Notes: generated from the sequence alone by a model not told the origin. A DNA stretch of 64,000 nucleotides from Streptomyces sp. AM 4-1-1 (GCF_029167625.1 NZ_CP119145.1:3100001-3164000), one strand, 5' to 3'. Shown: positions 17,263 through 26,903, numbered from the stretch's first letter. Translations and numbers: made by a program.

Positions 17263-17350
17263 CGCTGATCCGCTGATCCGCTGATCCGCTGATCCGCTGA
17301 TCCGCTGATCCGCTGATCTACTGGTCTACTGGTCTACTGGTCTACTGATC
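17263..17350. repeat. 8-bp tandem array, 11 units
   Basis: Seven exact copies of CGCTGATC (17263-17318) run without a break into four related units, TACTGGTC x3 and TACTGATC (17319-17350). The array lies in the gap before the toxin-antitoxin-like pair and has a period incompatible with coding use. Confidence 0.9.
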
Positions 17351-17520
17351 CAGGACGATCTTCTGATGCCAGGACGACCTGAGCGCGTGCGGTCCCCACG
17401 CACGGGCGGTCACGGACCGATAGCGTGATCCGTGACCGCCCACCGTGCCTCGCGGAGGCACGGCGCGGAGCGGAGCGGGCGGGCCGTACGCGGAGAGCAG
17501 GGAGAGCGGGGAAAGCGATC

Positions 17521-17769
17521 ATGGGCGAGCCTCTGAAGACCTTCGTCGGCGGCACCGAGGTCGACGTACCCAACAGCATTCCGGCGATCCGCGCCGCGCT
17601 GCCCGAGGAGAGACGCGAGGAGTTCGACCGCGCCATCAACGACGCCGGGGTGAACGAGATCCAGGCCGTCATGCGGCACTGGATGCTGGAGGCCGTACCC
17701 GATCCGGAGGCCGAGAAGATCTTGGACCGGCTGGCGCAGGACGAAGCCGAGAGGCGGCGCGTAGCTTGA
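17521..17769 (+). CDS. Antitoxin-like small protein (DUF6247 type)
   Basis: An 82-residue acidic protein (VPNSIPAIRAALPEERREEF...AGVNEIQAVMRHWMLEAVPD) starting at ATG 17521 with GGAGAGCGGGG upstream. It has the pattern of short helical actinobacterial proteins encoded directly before a RelE/ParE-like partner. Its TGA overlaps the TTG start of the next gene by 3 nt (17766-17769 shared). This translational coupling is typical of type II toxin-antitoxin pairs. The antitoxin role is inferred from gene order and size. Confidence 0.78.
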   Translation: MGEPLKTFVGGTEVDVPNSIPAIRAALPEERREEFDRAINDAGVNEIQAVMRHWMLEAVPDPEAEKILDRLAQDEAERRRVA

Positions 17770-18008
17770 GCTTCCGCATCTCCTACGCACCGCCCGCCGA
17801 CGACACCCTGGCCAAGATGCGCGACGGCGACGCCTTCCGCGTCGAAATGGCGCGCACGCTGGGGCAGGACCCGTACGGCAACGGGTCCTCCGCCGTGAAA
17901 CAGGAGCGCGATCGGCGTGAGGCCACGGTCTTCGGCGCCATCGTCCTCTATTACGTCTCCGGTTCGGTCCTGACCGTCACCGTGGTGAGGCTGGTGCCGC
18001 TGCCCTGA
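17766..18008 (+). CDS. Small RelE/ParE-like partner protein (putative toxin)
   Basis: An 80-residue basic protein translated from TTG 17766, overlapping the stop of the upstream gene. The sequence SFRISYAPPADDTLAKM...DPYGNGSSAVKQERDRREAT...AIVLYYVSGSVLTVTVVRLV shows the alpha-beta layout of RelE/ParE toxins: an N-terminal helix, a DPYG.GS..K loop and C-terminal strands ending in VTVVRLV. Catalytic residues cannot be fixed by eye. I judge it a real coupled gene; toxin activity is an inference. Confidence 0.72.
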   Translation: MSFRISYAPPADDTLAKMRDGDAFRVEMARTLGQDPYGNGSSAVKQERDRREATVFGAIVLYYVSGSVLTVTVVRLVPLP

Positions 18009-18081
18009 CCGTCACCGCGGTGAGGCCCGTCTCCTTCTCTCCGCTCTTCTCCTTCTCCCCGACGCGTGGACCGTCCCGGGT

Positions 18082-18594
18082 TCAGTCGTCGGACGGACCA
18101 CGCGTCAGGTGGGTGAACGCGTCGAGGTTGCGGGTGGATTCGCCGCGTGCCACCCGCCATGCGTACTCCTTGCGGATGGCGCTCGCGAAGCCCAGTTCGA
18201 GCAGCGGGTTGAAGGAGCCGTCCGCCGTTTCGAGGACCGTGCCGAGGAGTCGGTCCAGCTCGTCCGGGGTGACCACGGAGAGCGGGAGCTTGCCGACCAG
18301 ATAGATGTCGCCGAGCGAATCGATCGCGTAACTCACCCCGAACAGACGGAGGTTGCGTTCGAGGAGCCAGCGGTGGACGGCCGCGTCGTTCTCGTCGGGG
18401 TGGCGGATCACGAAGGCGTTGAGGGAGAGCGAGTGCTTGCCGACGCGCAGGGAACAGGTGGTGGACAGCTTGCGCGTGCCGGGCAGCGTGACCACGTACG
18501 AGCCGGGTTCCGGGTTCTCCCACTCCAGCTCCGCGTCCTTCAGCGTCGCCTCGATGACCCGCGCCGCGGCGGTCTCCTGGGATACGTCAGCCAT
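18082..18594 (-). CDS. YbjN-domain protein
   Basis: A 170-residue YbjN-family protein, similar to type III secretion chaperone-like folds. Blocks: IEATLKDAELEWENPEPGSYVVTLPG, TTCSLRVGKHSLSLNAFVIRHPDEN, VHRWLLERNLRLFGVSYAID, GDIYLVGKLPL. It is a conserved Streptomyces gene next to mshA. It is convergent with the toxin-antitoxin-like pair. Cellular role unknown. Confidence 0.9.
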   Translation of the reverse strand: MADVSQETAAARVIEATLKDAELEWENPEPGSYVVTLPGTRKLSTTCSLRVGKHSLSLNAFVIRHPDENDAAVHRWLLERNLRLFGVSYAIDSLGDIYLVGKLPLSVVTPDELDRLLGTVLETADGSFNPLLELGFASAIRKEYAWRVARGESTRNLDAFTHLTRGPSDD

Positions 18595-18687
18595 GGTGCG
18601 AGCGTACGCGCGGGGGTGCGCGGTGGAGGCGCGTGGCGTTGTCGGACCTCAGCCGGGTGCGAGCGTACGCGCGGGGGTGCGCGGTGG
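18595..18687. repeat. 32-bp direct repeat at the ybjN promoter
   Basis: The 32-bp sequence beginning GGTGCGAGCGTACGCGCGGG occurs at 18595-18626 and again at 18656-18687, a 61-bp period. The first copy abuts the ybjN start codon. Confidence 0.85.
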
Positions 18688-18743
18688 CATGCGTACCCTC
18701 GCGCCCGCGCACGACCCGGCACTCCGCGTCTCCCCGTGCCCCG

Positions 18744-20084
18744 TCACCCGTGGTGTGCGCGTGCGTTGCGGCGGTGTTCCTGCACCGCCGCCGTGTAGAC
18801 GTCCGCCGTCACGGCCGCCGCCCTGTCCCAGCCGAACGACTGGGCGTGCGCGGCGGCCGCCCGGCCCATCCGGTCGACCAGCTCCGGCGAGCGGGCGAAC
18901 CTGGCCAGCGCTTCCGCGTACGCCTGCGGGTCGTGCCCCGGGATCAGGAAGCCGGTCTCGCCGTCCCGCACCGCCACCGGCAGCCCGCCCACGGCCGCCG
19001 CGACGACCGGGGTGCCGGTCGCCTGGGCCTCTATGGCGACCAGGCCGAAGGACTCGCTGTACGAGGGCATGACCAGCACGGACGCGGCCCGGAACCAGTC
19101 GGCGAGCTGGTCCTGCCCGACCGGCGGGTGGAACCGTACGACATCCGCGATCCCCAGCCGCGCGGCCAGCTTCTGCAGCCCCTCGGGCTTGGCGAGCCCA
19201 CTGCCGCTCGGACCGCCGACCACCGGTACGACCGTTCGGGTGCGCAGCGACGGATCGCGGTTGAGCAGCGCCGCGACGGCGCGGAGCAGGATGTCCGGCG
19301 CCTTCAGTGGCTGGATGCGGCCGGCGAAGAGCGGAACGAGCGCGTCCTGCGGCAGCCCCAGCCGGAGGCGGGCGGCGGCGCGGCCGTCGGCGGGGCGGAA
19401 GCGGTCGAGGTTGACGCCGGGGTGCACGACGGCGACGGCGGACGGGGCCGCGTCGTAGAAGCGGACGAGTTCGCTCGCCTCCTCCGCGGTGTTCGCTATG
19501 AGCCGGTCGGAGGCGCGCACGATCTGCGTCTCGCCGATGACACGTGCGGCGGGTTCCGGGGTGTCGCCCTCGGCGAGCGAGGCGTTCTTCACCTTCGCCA
19601 TGGTGTGCATGGCGTGGACGAGCGGGACGCCCCAGCGCTGCGCGGCGAGCCAGCCGACGTGCCCGGAGAGCCAGTAGTGGGAGTGCACCAGGTCGTAGTA
19701 GCCGGGCCGCTGACCGGCCCACGCCTGCATCACCCCGTGAGTGAAGGCGCAGAGCTGGGCGGGCAGCTCCTCCTTGGCGAGCCCTTCGTAGGGGCCCGCG
19801 TCGACGTGCCGGACCAGCACGCCGGGGGCCAGCTCGACCACCGGGGGCAGTGCGCCGGTGGTGGCCCGGGTGAAGATCTCGACCTCGATGTTGATCGCGG
19901 CGAGCCGCTTGGCCAGCTCCACGATGTAGACGTTCATGCCGCCCGCGTCGCCGGTCCCCGGCTGGTGCAGCGGGGAGGTGTGCACGGAGAGCATGGCGAT
20001 CCTGCGCGGTTTGCGCGAGCCGCCGGGGAACCTGAGGCGTGGCGTCACACGCCCGTTGCCGAGCCGGGAGACGTACTGACTCAC
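18744..20084 (-). CDS. mshA: D-inositol-3-phosphate glycosyltransferase MshA
   Basis: First committed enzyme of mycothiol synthesis; it joins UDP-GlcNAc to 1L-myo-inositol-1-phosphate. 446 residues, GT-B fold, GT4 family. N-terminal acceptor-site block [21 protein letters not shown], then [39 protein letters not shown], and the donor-site signature [23 protein letters not shown] 20084 gives a short N-terminal extension before the conserved start, as in other Streptomyces MshA proteins. Confidence 0.97.
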   Translation of the reverse strand: MSQYVSRLGNGRVTPRLRFPGGSRKPRRIAMLSVHTSPLHQPGTGDAGGMNVYIVELAKRLAAINIEVEIFTRATTGALPPVVELAPGVLVRHVDAGPYEGLAKEELPAQLCAFTHGVMQAWAGQRPGYYDLVHSHYWLSGHVGWLAAQRWGVPLVHAMHTMAKVKNASLAEGDTPEPAARVIGETQIVRASDRLIANTAEEASELVRFYDAAPSAVAVVHPGVNLDRFRPADGRAAARLRLGLPQDALVPLFAGRIQPLKAPDILLRAVAALLNRDPSLRTRTVVPVVGGPSGSGLAKPEGLQKLAARLGIADVVRFHPPVGQDQLADWFRAASVLVMPSYSESFGLVAIEAQATGTPVVAAAVGGLPVAVRDGETGFLIPGHDPQAYAEALARFARSPELVDRMGRAAAAHAQSFGWDRAAAVTADVYTAAVQEHRRNARAHHG

Positions 20085-20289
20085 GTCGTCGGGTTCCTCC
20101 TCGCTCAGGGCACGACACCGGTGGCGGCTCCGCCGTCAGGGCATGGCACCAGGGATGCGCGCGCTCCCTCGAAGAGGGGGAACAGCCGAAGGCGCCTCTT
20201 CATTTCCGGTTTGCCAGATTATTGCGTTCCAGTCCGGCGCCCCGCGCTCATGGAGGCCGGGCCACCGCCCTGGAGAAGGGGCGGAGGAC

Positions 20290-20440
20290 ACCGGCGAGGA
20301 ACGGCCGGGGAGGTCGAGGGGGGCCGGGGAGGCCGGGATGGGGTCGGGGAGGCCGGGGAGGCCGGGGAGAGACGGGATGGGGCCGCGGAAGAGGCCGAGA
20401 AGAGGCCGGGATGAGGCCGGGGAAGAGGTCATGGGCGCTG
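20290..20440. repeat. GGGGAGGCC-type repeats
   Basis: Between mshA and the methyltransferase, imperfect reiterations of GGGGAGGCCGGGG/GGGATGGGG fill about 150 bp. No gene. Confidence 0.6.
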
Positions 20441-20466
20441 TCCGGTAATCCCTTAGGCTCGCAGTC

Positions 20467-21489
20467 ATGCGCCCCATCGGCACCGCGACCCGCGGGACCA
20501 CCAACCCGAACCGGCTCCGCCGCATGGACCGCTGGATCGCCGCCGTGCACGGCCCGGCCCTGCGCCGCGCCGACCGGCCCGTCGCGGTCGACCTGGGTTA
20601 CGGGGCCGCGCCCTGGACCGCTGTGGAGCTGCTGGACCGGCTGCGTACCGCCGAGCCGCGTACGGCCGTCGTCGGCATCGAGATCGACCCGGCGCGGGTC
20701 GCCGCCGCGAAGCCGTACGAGCGCGAGGGGCTGGTCTTCGTGCACGGGGGGTTCGAGATTCCGCTGCCGGGGGTGGGGTCGGGACCTGGGCGGGGGCCGG
20801 GACCGAGGCCAGGATCGGGGTCGGGGTCGGGGTCGGGGTCGGGGCTGAGGCTGGTGTCAGGGTCGGAGTCGGGACTGAGGCCGGTGTCAGGGTCGGAGTC
20901 GGGACTGAGGCCGGAGCCGGGGCTGAGACCGGGATCGGGGTCCGGGCTGAGACCGGGATCGGGGTCCGGGCTGAGACCGGGATCGGCGGATGCCCGCCCG
21001 GTGTCCGGGTCCGACCGCCCGGTCCTGATCCGCGCGGCGAACGTCCTGCGGCAGTACGACGAGGGCGAGGTCGCCGCGGTCTGGCAGCGGCTCTGCGCTC
21101 GGCTCGCACCCGACGGGCTGCTGGTCGAGGGCACGTGCGACGAGATCGGCCGCCGTCACGTGTGGGTGGCGCTCGGCCCCGAGGGGCCCCGCACGGTCAC
21201 GTTCGCGACCCGGCTCGGCTCGCTGGACCGGCCGTCCGACCTGGCCGAACGGCTGCCGAAGGCGCTGATCCACCGCAATGTGCCGGGCGAGCCGGTGCAC
21301 GCGTTCCTGCGGGACTTCGACCGGGCCTGGGCCGCCGCGGCCCCGTACGCCCCGCTCGGCGCGCGGCAACGCTGGATCGCAGCGGTGCGGGCGCTGTCGG
21401 CGCACTGGCCGCTGGCCGACGGGGTGCGGCGGTGGCGGCAGGGTGAGGTGACGGTGGCGTGGGAGGCGCTACGGCCCGTCGGGGACTGA
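20467..21489 (+). CDS. Class I SAM-dependent methyltransferase with repeat insertion
   Basis: A 340-residue conserved Streptomyces methyltransferase. Motif I is VDLGYGAAPWTAVELL, the acidic motif II is VGIEIDPARVAAA, motif IV-VI regions are RPVLIRAANVLRQYDEGEV and APDGLLVEGTCDEIGRRHVW. Between the strand VFVHGGFEIPL (about 93-103) and RPVLIRAANVL (about 180) the frame is filled by about 75 residues of Gly/Ser/Pro/Arg repeats (GSGSGSGSGSGLRLVSGSES and related). These are encoded by DNA repeats of 24 and 30 bp. The insertion sits at a loop and keeps the frame, so the protein may still fold. Target unknown. Confidence 0.88.
   Translation: MRPIGTATRGTTNPNRLRRMDRWIAAVHGPALRRADRPVAVDLGYGAAPWTAVELLDRLRTAEPRTAVVGIEIDPARVAAAKPYEREGLVFVHGGFEIPLPGVGSGPGRGPGPRPGSGSGSGSGSGLRLVSGSESGLRPVSGSESGLRPEPGLRPGSGSGLRPGSGSGLRPGSADARPVSGSDRPVLIRAANVLRQYDEGEVAAVWQRLCARLAPDGLLVEGTCDEIGRRHVWVALGPEGPRTVTFATRLGSLDRPSDLAERLPKALIHRNVPGEPVHAFLRDFDRAWAAAAPYAPLGARQRWIAAVRALSAHWPLADGVRRWRQGEVTVAWEALRPVGD
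20767..21009. repeat. In-frame tandem repeats inside the methyltransferase gene
   Basis: Hexamer GGGTCG runs (about 20815-20842), a 30-bp unit present twice (GGTGTCAGGGTCGGAGTCGG...) and a 24-bp unit GGGCTGAGACCGGGATCGGG... present about three times (20932-20992). All units are multiples of 3 bp and preserve the reading frame. Confidence 0.85.
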
Positions 21490-22061
21490 TCGGGGAACCC
21501 GTCGCGGTCCGATGACCGGAGAGCTGGGTCGGAGGCCGACGGATCGGAGGCCGACGGAAGGGTGGAGCGGAGACCGGACCGAGGACTGGACCGGAGGCCG
21601 CCCGACCGACCGGCGACCGGCGACCGGCGACCGGCGACCGAACAGTCATCCGTGGCGCTCGCTCGCACGAGTTCACACGTGGTCAGTCCGTACGAGTCCG
21701 TACGAGTCCGTACGAGTGCGATACAAGATCGCACAAGGCCGCACAGGACCACACGAGTCCATATGAGTCCGCACGAGTCCGCACGGCGGTTCCAGGAACG
21801 CCGAACGCGTCCCGTTCGTCCTTGCTGACGGGGAGTGATCCATCGGCGACCGGTGGCCGACGGCTGGAGATCCAAGGCCGTCGGCCGCTCGTCAACCGGT
21901 GTGCGCGTTTCCGTGTGACCCGTAAGGCGTCGTCCGCCTCTGTTGCTTTACGGGGCCGCATGGCACGATCGCGACATCACCGATGATTACTGACGGTAAA
22001 TCAGCTTCACAGATTTGTTTGTACGTTCGGGACCATGCCGTTCCGCTCGGAGGGGGAGTTC
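21490..22061. repeat. Intergenic region with several short tandem repeats
   Basis: No supported gene. Contains GGAGGCCGACGG repeats (about 21530-21560), CCGGCGA x4 (about 21608-21640), four copies of the 10-mer TACGAGTCCG or variants (21691-21718), and ACGAGTCC/GCACGAGTCC units to about 21785. The last 100 bp is less G+C-rich (GATGATTACTGACGGTAAAT, 21982-22001) and probably contains the NlpC/P60 gene promoter. Confidence 0.65.
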
Positions 22062-23216
22062 GTGAACCGACGCCGCTGTGCCGCTGCCGCGATCGCTCTG
22101 GTCTGCGCGCTGTCCGTGTCGGCCCTGCAGGTCCAGGCCATGGCCGCCCCCGCCCCGCCCGGTGTCACGGCGTCCTCCCCGGACCCCACGGCGCCCGGCA
22201 TGGCCGCGTCCGTGACCCGGCCGGGGCCGGACGCGATGGCCCCCGCGGCCCCCGTGACGCCGAACGCTCCGTACGCGGGTCGCGGCAGCCTCGAAAAGGT
22301 CCGCGAGGAGATCGACTCCCTCTACCTCCAGGCCGGGGCCGCCACCGACGCGTACAACCTCGCCGAGGAGCAGTCCGCGAAGCAGTCCGCCGAGATCGTC
22401 GGGCTGGCGAAGGCGGTCGTGGCCGGTCAGGCGAAGATCGCCGACCTCAGGAACATGGCGGGCGCGCAGGCGCGCGAGCAGTACCGCAACGGCGGACTCC
22501 CGCCCGGCGCCCAACTGTTGCTCAGCGACAACCCGCAGCTGTTCCTGGACGGGGTGAACCGGGTCCAGCAGAGCCAGCAGGCGACCAAGGGCCTCCTCGC
22601 CGAACTGACCAGGACACAGGAGGACTTGGAGCGGTACACCAGGGACGCCGGGACCAACTGGAAGAAGCTCGAAGCGAACCGCGTGAAGCAGGCCGCGGCC
22701 AAGAAGAAGATCAACGAGCGGATAGCGGCGGCGAAAAAGCTCGAATCGCAGCTGGCGAAGGACGAGCTGGCCGGCCTCCACCAGCTGGAGGAGGACTTCG
22801 CGTACCGGGCGCAGGCCGCCTGGCTCGGCTCGGGCGTGCTCAAGGAGATCAACCGGGACGCGAGCGCGAGCGGCAGGAAGGCGGTGTCCTTCGCGACCGC
22901 GCAGATCGGCAAGCCGTACGTATGGGGTGCCGAGGGGCCGAGGTCGTACGACTGTTCCGGGCTGACCTCCCAGGCGTGGGCCGCGGCGGGCACCCCGATC
23001 CCGCGCACCTCGCAGGAGCAGTGGCGGCAGTTGCCGCACATCGCGATCAAGGACATGCGCCCCGGCGACCTGATCATCTACCACGGTGACGCCAGTCATG
23101 TCGGGATGTACGTCGGCGACGGCGTCATCGTGCACGCCCCCCGCCCCGGGCGGAACGTCACGCTGACGGGCGCGGGCACGATGCGGATACTCGGGGTCGT
23201 CCGCCCCGACAGCTGA
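22062..23216 (+). CDS. Secreted NlpC/P60 peptidoglycan endopeptidase
   Basis: A 384-residue secreted cell-wall hydrolase. Signal peptide at the N-terminus (NRRRCAAAAIALVCALSVSA). Residues about 70-260 form a long helical coiled-coil region (EKVREEIDSLYLQAGAATDA ... VKQAAAKKKINERIAAAKKL). The C-terminal NlpC/P60 domain has catalytic Cys in SYDCSGLTSQAW, His in ASHVGMYVGDG and the third residue in VIVHAPRPG. I prefer GTG 22062, with GGAGGGGGAG just upstream, over ATG 22035. It probably cleaves stem peptides during growth or division. Confidence 0.93.
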   Translation: MNRRRCAAAAIALVCALSVSALQVQAMAAPAPPGVTASSPDPTAPGMAASVTRPGPDAMAPAAPVTPNAPYAGRGSLEKVREEIDSLYLQAGAATDAYNLAEEQSAKQSAEIVGLAKAVVAGQAKIADLRNMAGAQAREQYRNGGLPPGAQLLLSDNPQLFLDGVNRVQQSQQATKGLLAELTRTQEDLERYTRDAGTNWKKLEANRVKQAAAKKKINERIAAAKKLESQLAKDELAGLHQLEEDFAYRAQAAWLGSGVLKEINRDASASGRKAVSFATAQIGKPYVWGAEGPRSYDCSGLTSQAWAAAGTPIPRTSQEQWRQLPHIAIKDMRPGDLIIYHGDASHVGMYVGDGVIVHAPRPGRNVTLTGAGTMRILGVVRPDS

Positions 23217-23430
23217 TCCGGCACCGGGACCGGGACCGATGACCGGGGTCGGTACCGGACCCGGGGACCGGGGACCGGCGTCGACACCGGACCCGGGGAC
23301 CGGTGACCGGCGTCGGCGGCCGGTATCGCGGCCGGCGTCGACGACCAGGTCGGCACCGGCCCCCGGGCCCGATGACCGGCGTCGGCGGCCGGCGTCGGCG
23401 ACCGGTCCAGGGCTCGGCGACCGTCCGGCG
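23217..23430. repeat. GACCGGGGACCGG / GGCGTCGGCGGCCGG reiterations
   Basis: About 210 bp of imperfect repeats built on GGGACCGG, CCGGCGTCGACACCGG and GACCGGCGTCGGCGGCCGG. No gene. Confidence 0.65.
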
Positions 23431-23639
23431 TGATGTTTGTCATGGCGTTCCGCCGCCCCGTCGATGGGCGCATCTCGCCGTATCCGTACGGGGAAGCGGC
23501 TTATGGCGGTGTCCAGGACGGCCGTCGGGTGCCGTGCGCCATTCCGCTCACGCCGCGCGGAACGCTATCGTCCCCGTCTGGCGGGATGTCGATCGTCGTT
23601 CCGCCGCGCCCTCGGGGGGAGGGAAGGAAACCCGAACCG

Positions 23640-24983
23640 ATGCCCGTACCCATGCCCGTGCCCGTACCGCAGCGACGCGCCGAACCCGCTGCGGACGCCA
23701 CCCATGGTGCCGACCTCATCCTGCTGGTGATCGAGGACGACCCGGCGGGCACCTTCACCGTCCCGGAGCTGCCGACCACGAGCGGGGCGCGCATCCGCAT
23801 CCGTACCGCGCGCAACCTCACCGAGGCCGGCCGACTCCTCACCGACGACGTCGACTGCGTCCTGCTCGACCTGGCGCTGCCGCTGGGCGGCGAGGCGCGC
23901 GACACGGCCGACGACGCGGCGGACCGGCTCGCCACCCTGCTGTACGTGCTGCGGATCGCGCCCCGGCACGCCGTCATCGCCCTCACCGCGGAGGACGACG
24001 CGGAGCTGGCCACCGAGGCGGTCAGGATCGGCGCACAGGACTACCTCTTCCGGGACGAGCTGGACGGGCGGCTGCTGAGCCGCACCATCCGGTACGCCGT
24101 GGAACGCAAGCGCGCCGACACCGCGCAGCGCCAGCTCACCGAGTCCAGGCTGCGCGCCCAGGAGAACGCCCGGCTGGAGCGGGGCCTGCTGCCCACACCG
24201 CTGCTCCAGGGTTCCGACCTGTGCTTCGCCGCGCACTACCGGCCCGGCCGCAGCCGCGCGCTGCTGGGCGGGGACTTCTACGACACGGTCCGTACCGCCG
24301 ACGGCACGGTCCACGCCATGATCGGCGACGTCTGCGGGCACGGCCCGGACGAGGCGGCGCTCGGTGTGGAGCTGCGGATCGCCTGGCGGGCGCTGACCCT
24401 CGCGGGACTCTGCGGCGACCAGTTGCTGTCCACGCTCCAGCAGGTCCTCGAACACGAGCGGCAGAGCGACGAGATCTTCGCGACGCTCTGCACCGTCGAC
24501 ATCGCTCCGGACGGCCGCCGGGCGGGGCTCTGCCTGGCCGGTCACCCCGTGCCACTGATCGCGCGCCAGGGACGGGCGGCGCAGTTGCTCCCGTACGAGG
24601 AGGGCGGCCCGGCCCTCGGCCTGCTGCCGCACGCCCGCTGGCCACGCCGTCAGGTGGAGCTGGGCGGCTCCTGGAGCCTGATGATGTACACGGACGGGCT
24701 GATCGAGGGGCACGTCGCCCCGGGCGACCCGCGACGGCTCGGCCAGGACGGCATGATCGACATGATCAACCGCCAACTGGAGCAGGGCCTCGGCGGCGAC
24801 GAACTGCTCAAGGCCGCCGTCACCCGGGTGCGCGATCTCAACGGCGGCGAACTGGCCGACGACGTGGCGGTCCTGCTGCTCGACCGGGACCAGGAGCGCA
24901 TACGACAGCGGGCCCGGGGCGTACCCCGGGCCCGCTCGGCCGCATCCGTGTCACCGGCGAACGCTCAGCGCCCGCCGTTGTAG
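23640..24983 (+). CDS. RsbU-type PP2C phosphatase with receiver-like domain
   Basis: About 447 residues. A receiver-like domain (ILLVIEDDPAGTF, VDCVLLDLALPL, VIALTAEDDAEL, GAQDYLFRDEL) precedes a short coiled-coil linker and a SpoIIE/RsbU PP2C domain (RSRALLGGDFYDTVRTADGT, MIGDVCGHGPDEAALGVELR, MYTDGLIEG, LADDVAVLLL). The receiver keeps an aspartate in VLLDLALPL, but the conserved Lys is replaced in YLFRDEL. Such proteins dephosphorylate anti-sigma-factor antagonists. Start uncertain: ATG 23640 has GGAAGGA 11 nt upstream; ATG 23586 is in frame but lacks an RBS. A hairpin (24908-24935) lies within the 3' end, and the gene overlaps the convergent DUF2516 gene by 19 bp. Confidence 0.9.
   Translation: MPVPMPVPVPQRRAEPAADATHGADLILLVIEDDPAGTFTVPELPTTSGARIRIRTARNLTEAGRLLTDDVDCVLLDLALPLGGEARDTADDAADRLATLLYVLRIAPRHAVIALTAEDDAELATEAVRIGAQDYLFRDELDGRLLSRTIRYAVERKRADTAQRQLTESRLRAQENARLERGLLPTPLLQGSDLCFAAHYRPGRSRALLGGDFYDTVRTADGTVHAMIGDVCGHGPDEAALGVELRIAWRALTLAGLCGDQLLSTLQQVLEHERQSDEIFATLCTVDIAPDGRRAGLCLAGHPVPLIARQGRAAQLLPYEEGGPALGLLPHARWPRRQVELGGSWSLMMYTDGLIEGHVAPGDPRRLGQDGMIDMINRQLEQGLGGDELLKAAVTRVRDLNGGELADDVAVLLLDRDQERIRQRARGVPRARSAASVSPANAQRPPL
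24908..24935. terminator. Hairpin inside convergent gene ends
   Basis: A perfect 12-bp stem GCGGGCCCGGGG / CCCCGGGCCCGC with a CGTA loop, inside the last 25 codons of the phosphatase gene and just beyond the DUF2516 stop (24965). It is well placed to terminate the minus-strand transcript. Confidence 0.6.
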
Positions 24984-25303
24984 GGCCCGTACGGCCCGTC
25001 ACTGCTGGAACCACCGCGGCGGCCACCGCCGCCGGACACCTGCCGGACCGCGGGCCGCACATCCACGATGTACACGATCGTCGCGATCAGCCCGATGATC
25101 GGCAGGAAGGACAGGATCGGGAAGAGCAGTATCACCACGAAGGCGATCCCGAGGACGACGAGCCAGAAGGGCTTCGTCTTCTTGTCGGCCGCCCGGAAGG
25201 CGTCCTCCCGCCGAATCACGGCGTCCACCAGAGCGAAGGCGCTGAAGAGGGTCAGCGCCAAGCTCAACAGAGACATCAATCCCGCAAAACCCTGCATCAG
25301 CAC
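24965..25303 (-). CDS. DUF2516 membrane protein
   Basis: A 112-residue protein with three hydrophobic segments (about 6-27, 46-64 and 66-85) and a Gly/Ser-rich C-terminal tail. It matches DUF2516 (ALVDAVIRREDAFRAADKKTKPFW, VYIVDVRPAVRQV). GTG 25303 has AGGAGG at 7 nt; the in-frame ATG two codons on is also possible. Function unknown. Confidence 0.9.
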   Translation of the reverse strand: MLMQGFAGLMSLLSLALTLFSAFALVDAVIRREDAFRAADKKTKPFWLVVLGIAFVVILLFPILSFLPIIGLIATIVYIVDVRPAVRQVSGGGGRRGGSSSDGPYGPYNGGR

Positions 25304-25420
25304 TGCGCCACCTCCTGTTCGACCGCCATCAACACGGCCACGCTACCGGGACAACGGACGGACCACCGAGAAGGTGTCCGGCCACCACTGCTCGAAGCTG
25401 GTTCCCGCTCGGCCCCGCCC

Positions 25421-26281
<861 letters not shown>

Positions 26282-26310
26282 GACTGTGGTCCTCCCGGAT
26301 CATCAGAGCT

Positions 26311-26850
26311 TCAGCTTGAGGGTTTGCCGTCGTCGTTCGAGGGTGTGAGAGCGTCACCGGCACCGGACTCGTCTCCGGCCCAGGACCCGTAATCGGCACT
26401 GGGCCCGTCATCGGCACCGGTCCCGCTTTCGGCACCGGGCTCGTTGCCCGCACCGGGCGCGTCACCGGCCATGGACTCTTCGCCGGCCGCCACGGGCCCC
26501 GTCTCGTGCCCGTTCTCCTTGCGGAAGGAGTCGTAGATCTGCAACAGCACGTTCTTCTGCCGCTCGTTGATCGACGGATCGGCCAGAATGACCGCCCGCG
26601 TCTCCAACTCGTCCCGCTCCCGCTCGTCCAGAATCCCGGCCCGCACGTACAGGGTTTCGGCGGAGATCCTCAGCGCCTTGGCGACCTGCTGCAACACGTC
26701 CGCGCTGGGCTTGCGCAGACCCCGCTCGATCTGGCTGAGGTAGGGATTGGACACCCCGGCGGCATCGGCGAGCTGGCGCAGCGACAGCTGCGCCGTGCGG
26801 CGCTGCTCGCGCAGATACTCACCGAGGTTGCCGACGTTGAGTGATGCCAT
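26311..26850 (-). CDS. XRE-family transcriptional regulator
   Basis: A 179-residue regulator. Residues 10-65 form a Cro/C1 helix-turn-helix (LREQRRTAQLSLRQLADAAG, VSNPYLSQIERGLRKPSADV). A helical segment (about 68-120, VRAGILDERERDELETRAVI) follows, then an acidic Gly/Ala/Asp-rich low-complexity tail. A perfect inverted repeat just upstream (26876-26903) is a likely autoregulatory operator. It is upstream of the HbhA-like gene. Confidence 0.92.
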   Translation of the reverse strand: MASLNVGNLGEYLREQRRTAQLSLRQLADAAGVSNPYLSQIERGLRKPSADVLQQVAKALRISAETLYVRAGILDERERDELETRAVILADPSINERQKNVLLQIYDSFRKENGHETGPVAAGEESMAGDAPGAGNEPGAESGTGADDGPSADYGSWAGDESGAGDALTPSNDDGKPSS

Positions 26851-26875
26851 GCCTCGATGGTGCGCACTTCCGCTA

Positions 26876-26903
26876 ACTTTTGCAAGCAGGTGCTTGCAAA
26901 AGT
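26876..26903. promoter_or_regulatory. Perfect inverted-repeat operator upstream of the XRE gene
   Basis: Arms ACTTTTGCAAGCA and TGCTTGCAAAAGT are perfectly complementary, 13 bp each with a 2-bp GG spacer, centred 39 bp before the XRE start codon. The sequence is A+T-rich compared with its surroundings and includes a possible -35 (TTGCAA). Its position suggests autoregulation by the adjacent XRE protein. Confidence 0.8.

Noticed and set aside
17263..17350. Octamer array as iterons of an origin
   Set aside because: No replication gene, DnaA box or A+T-rich region adjoins it.
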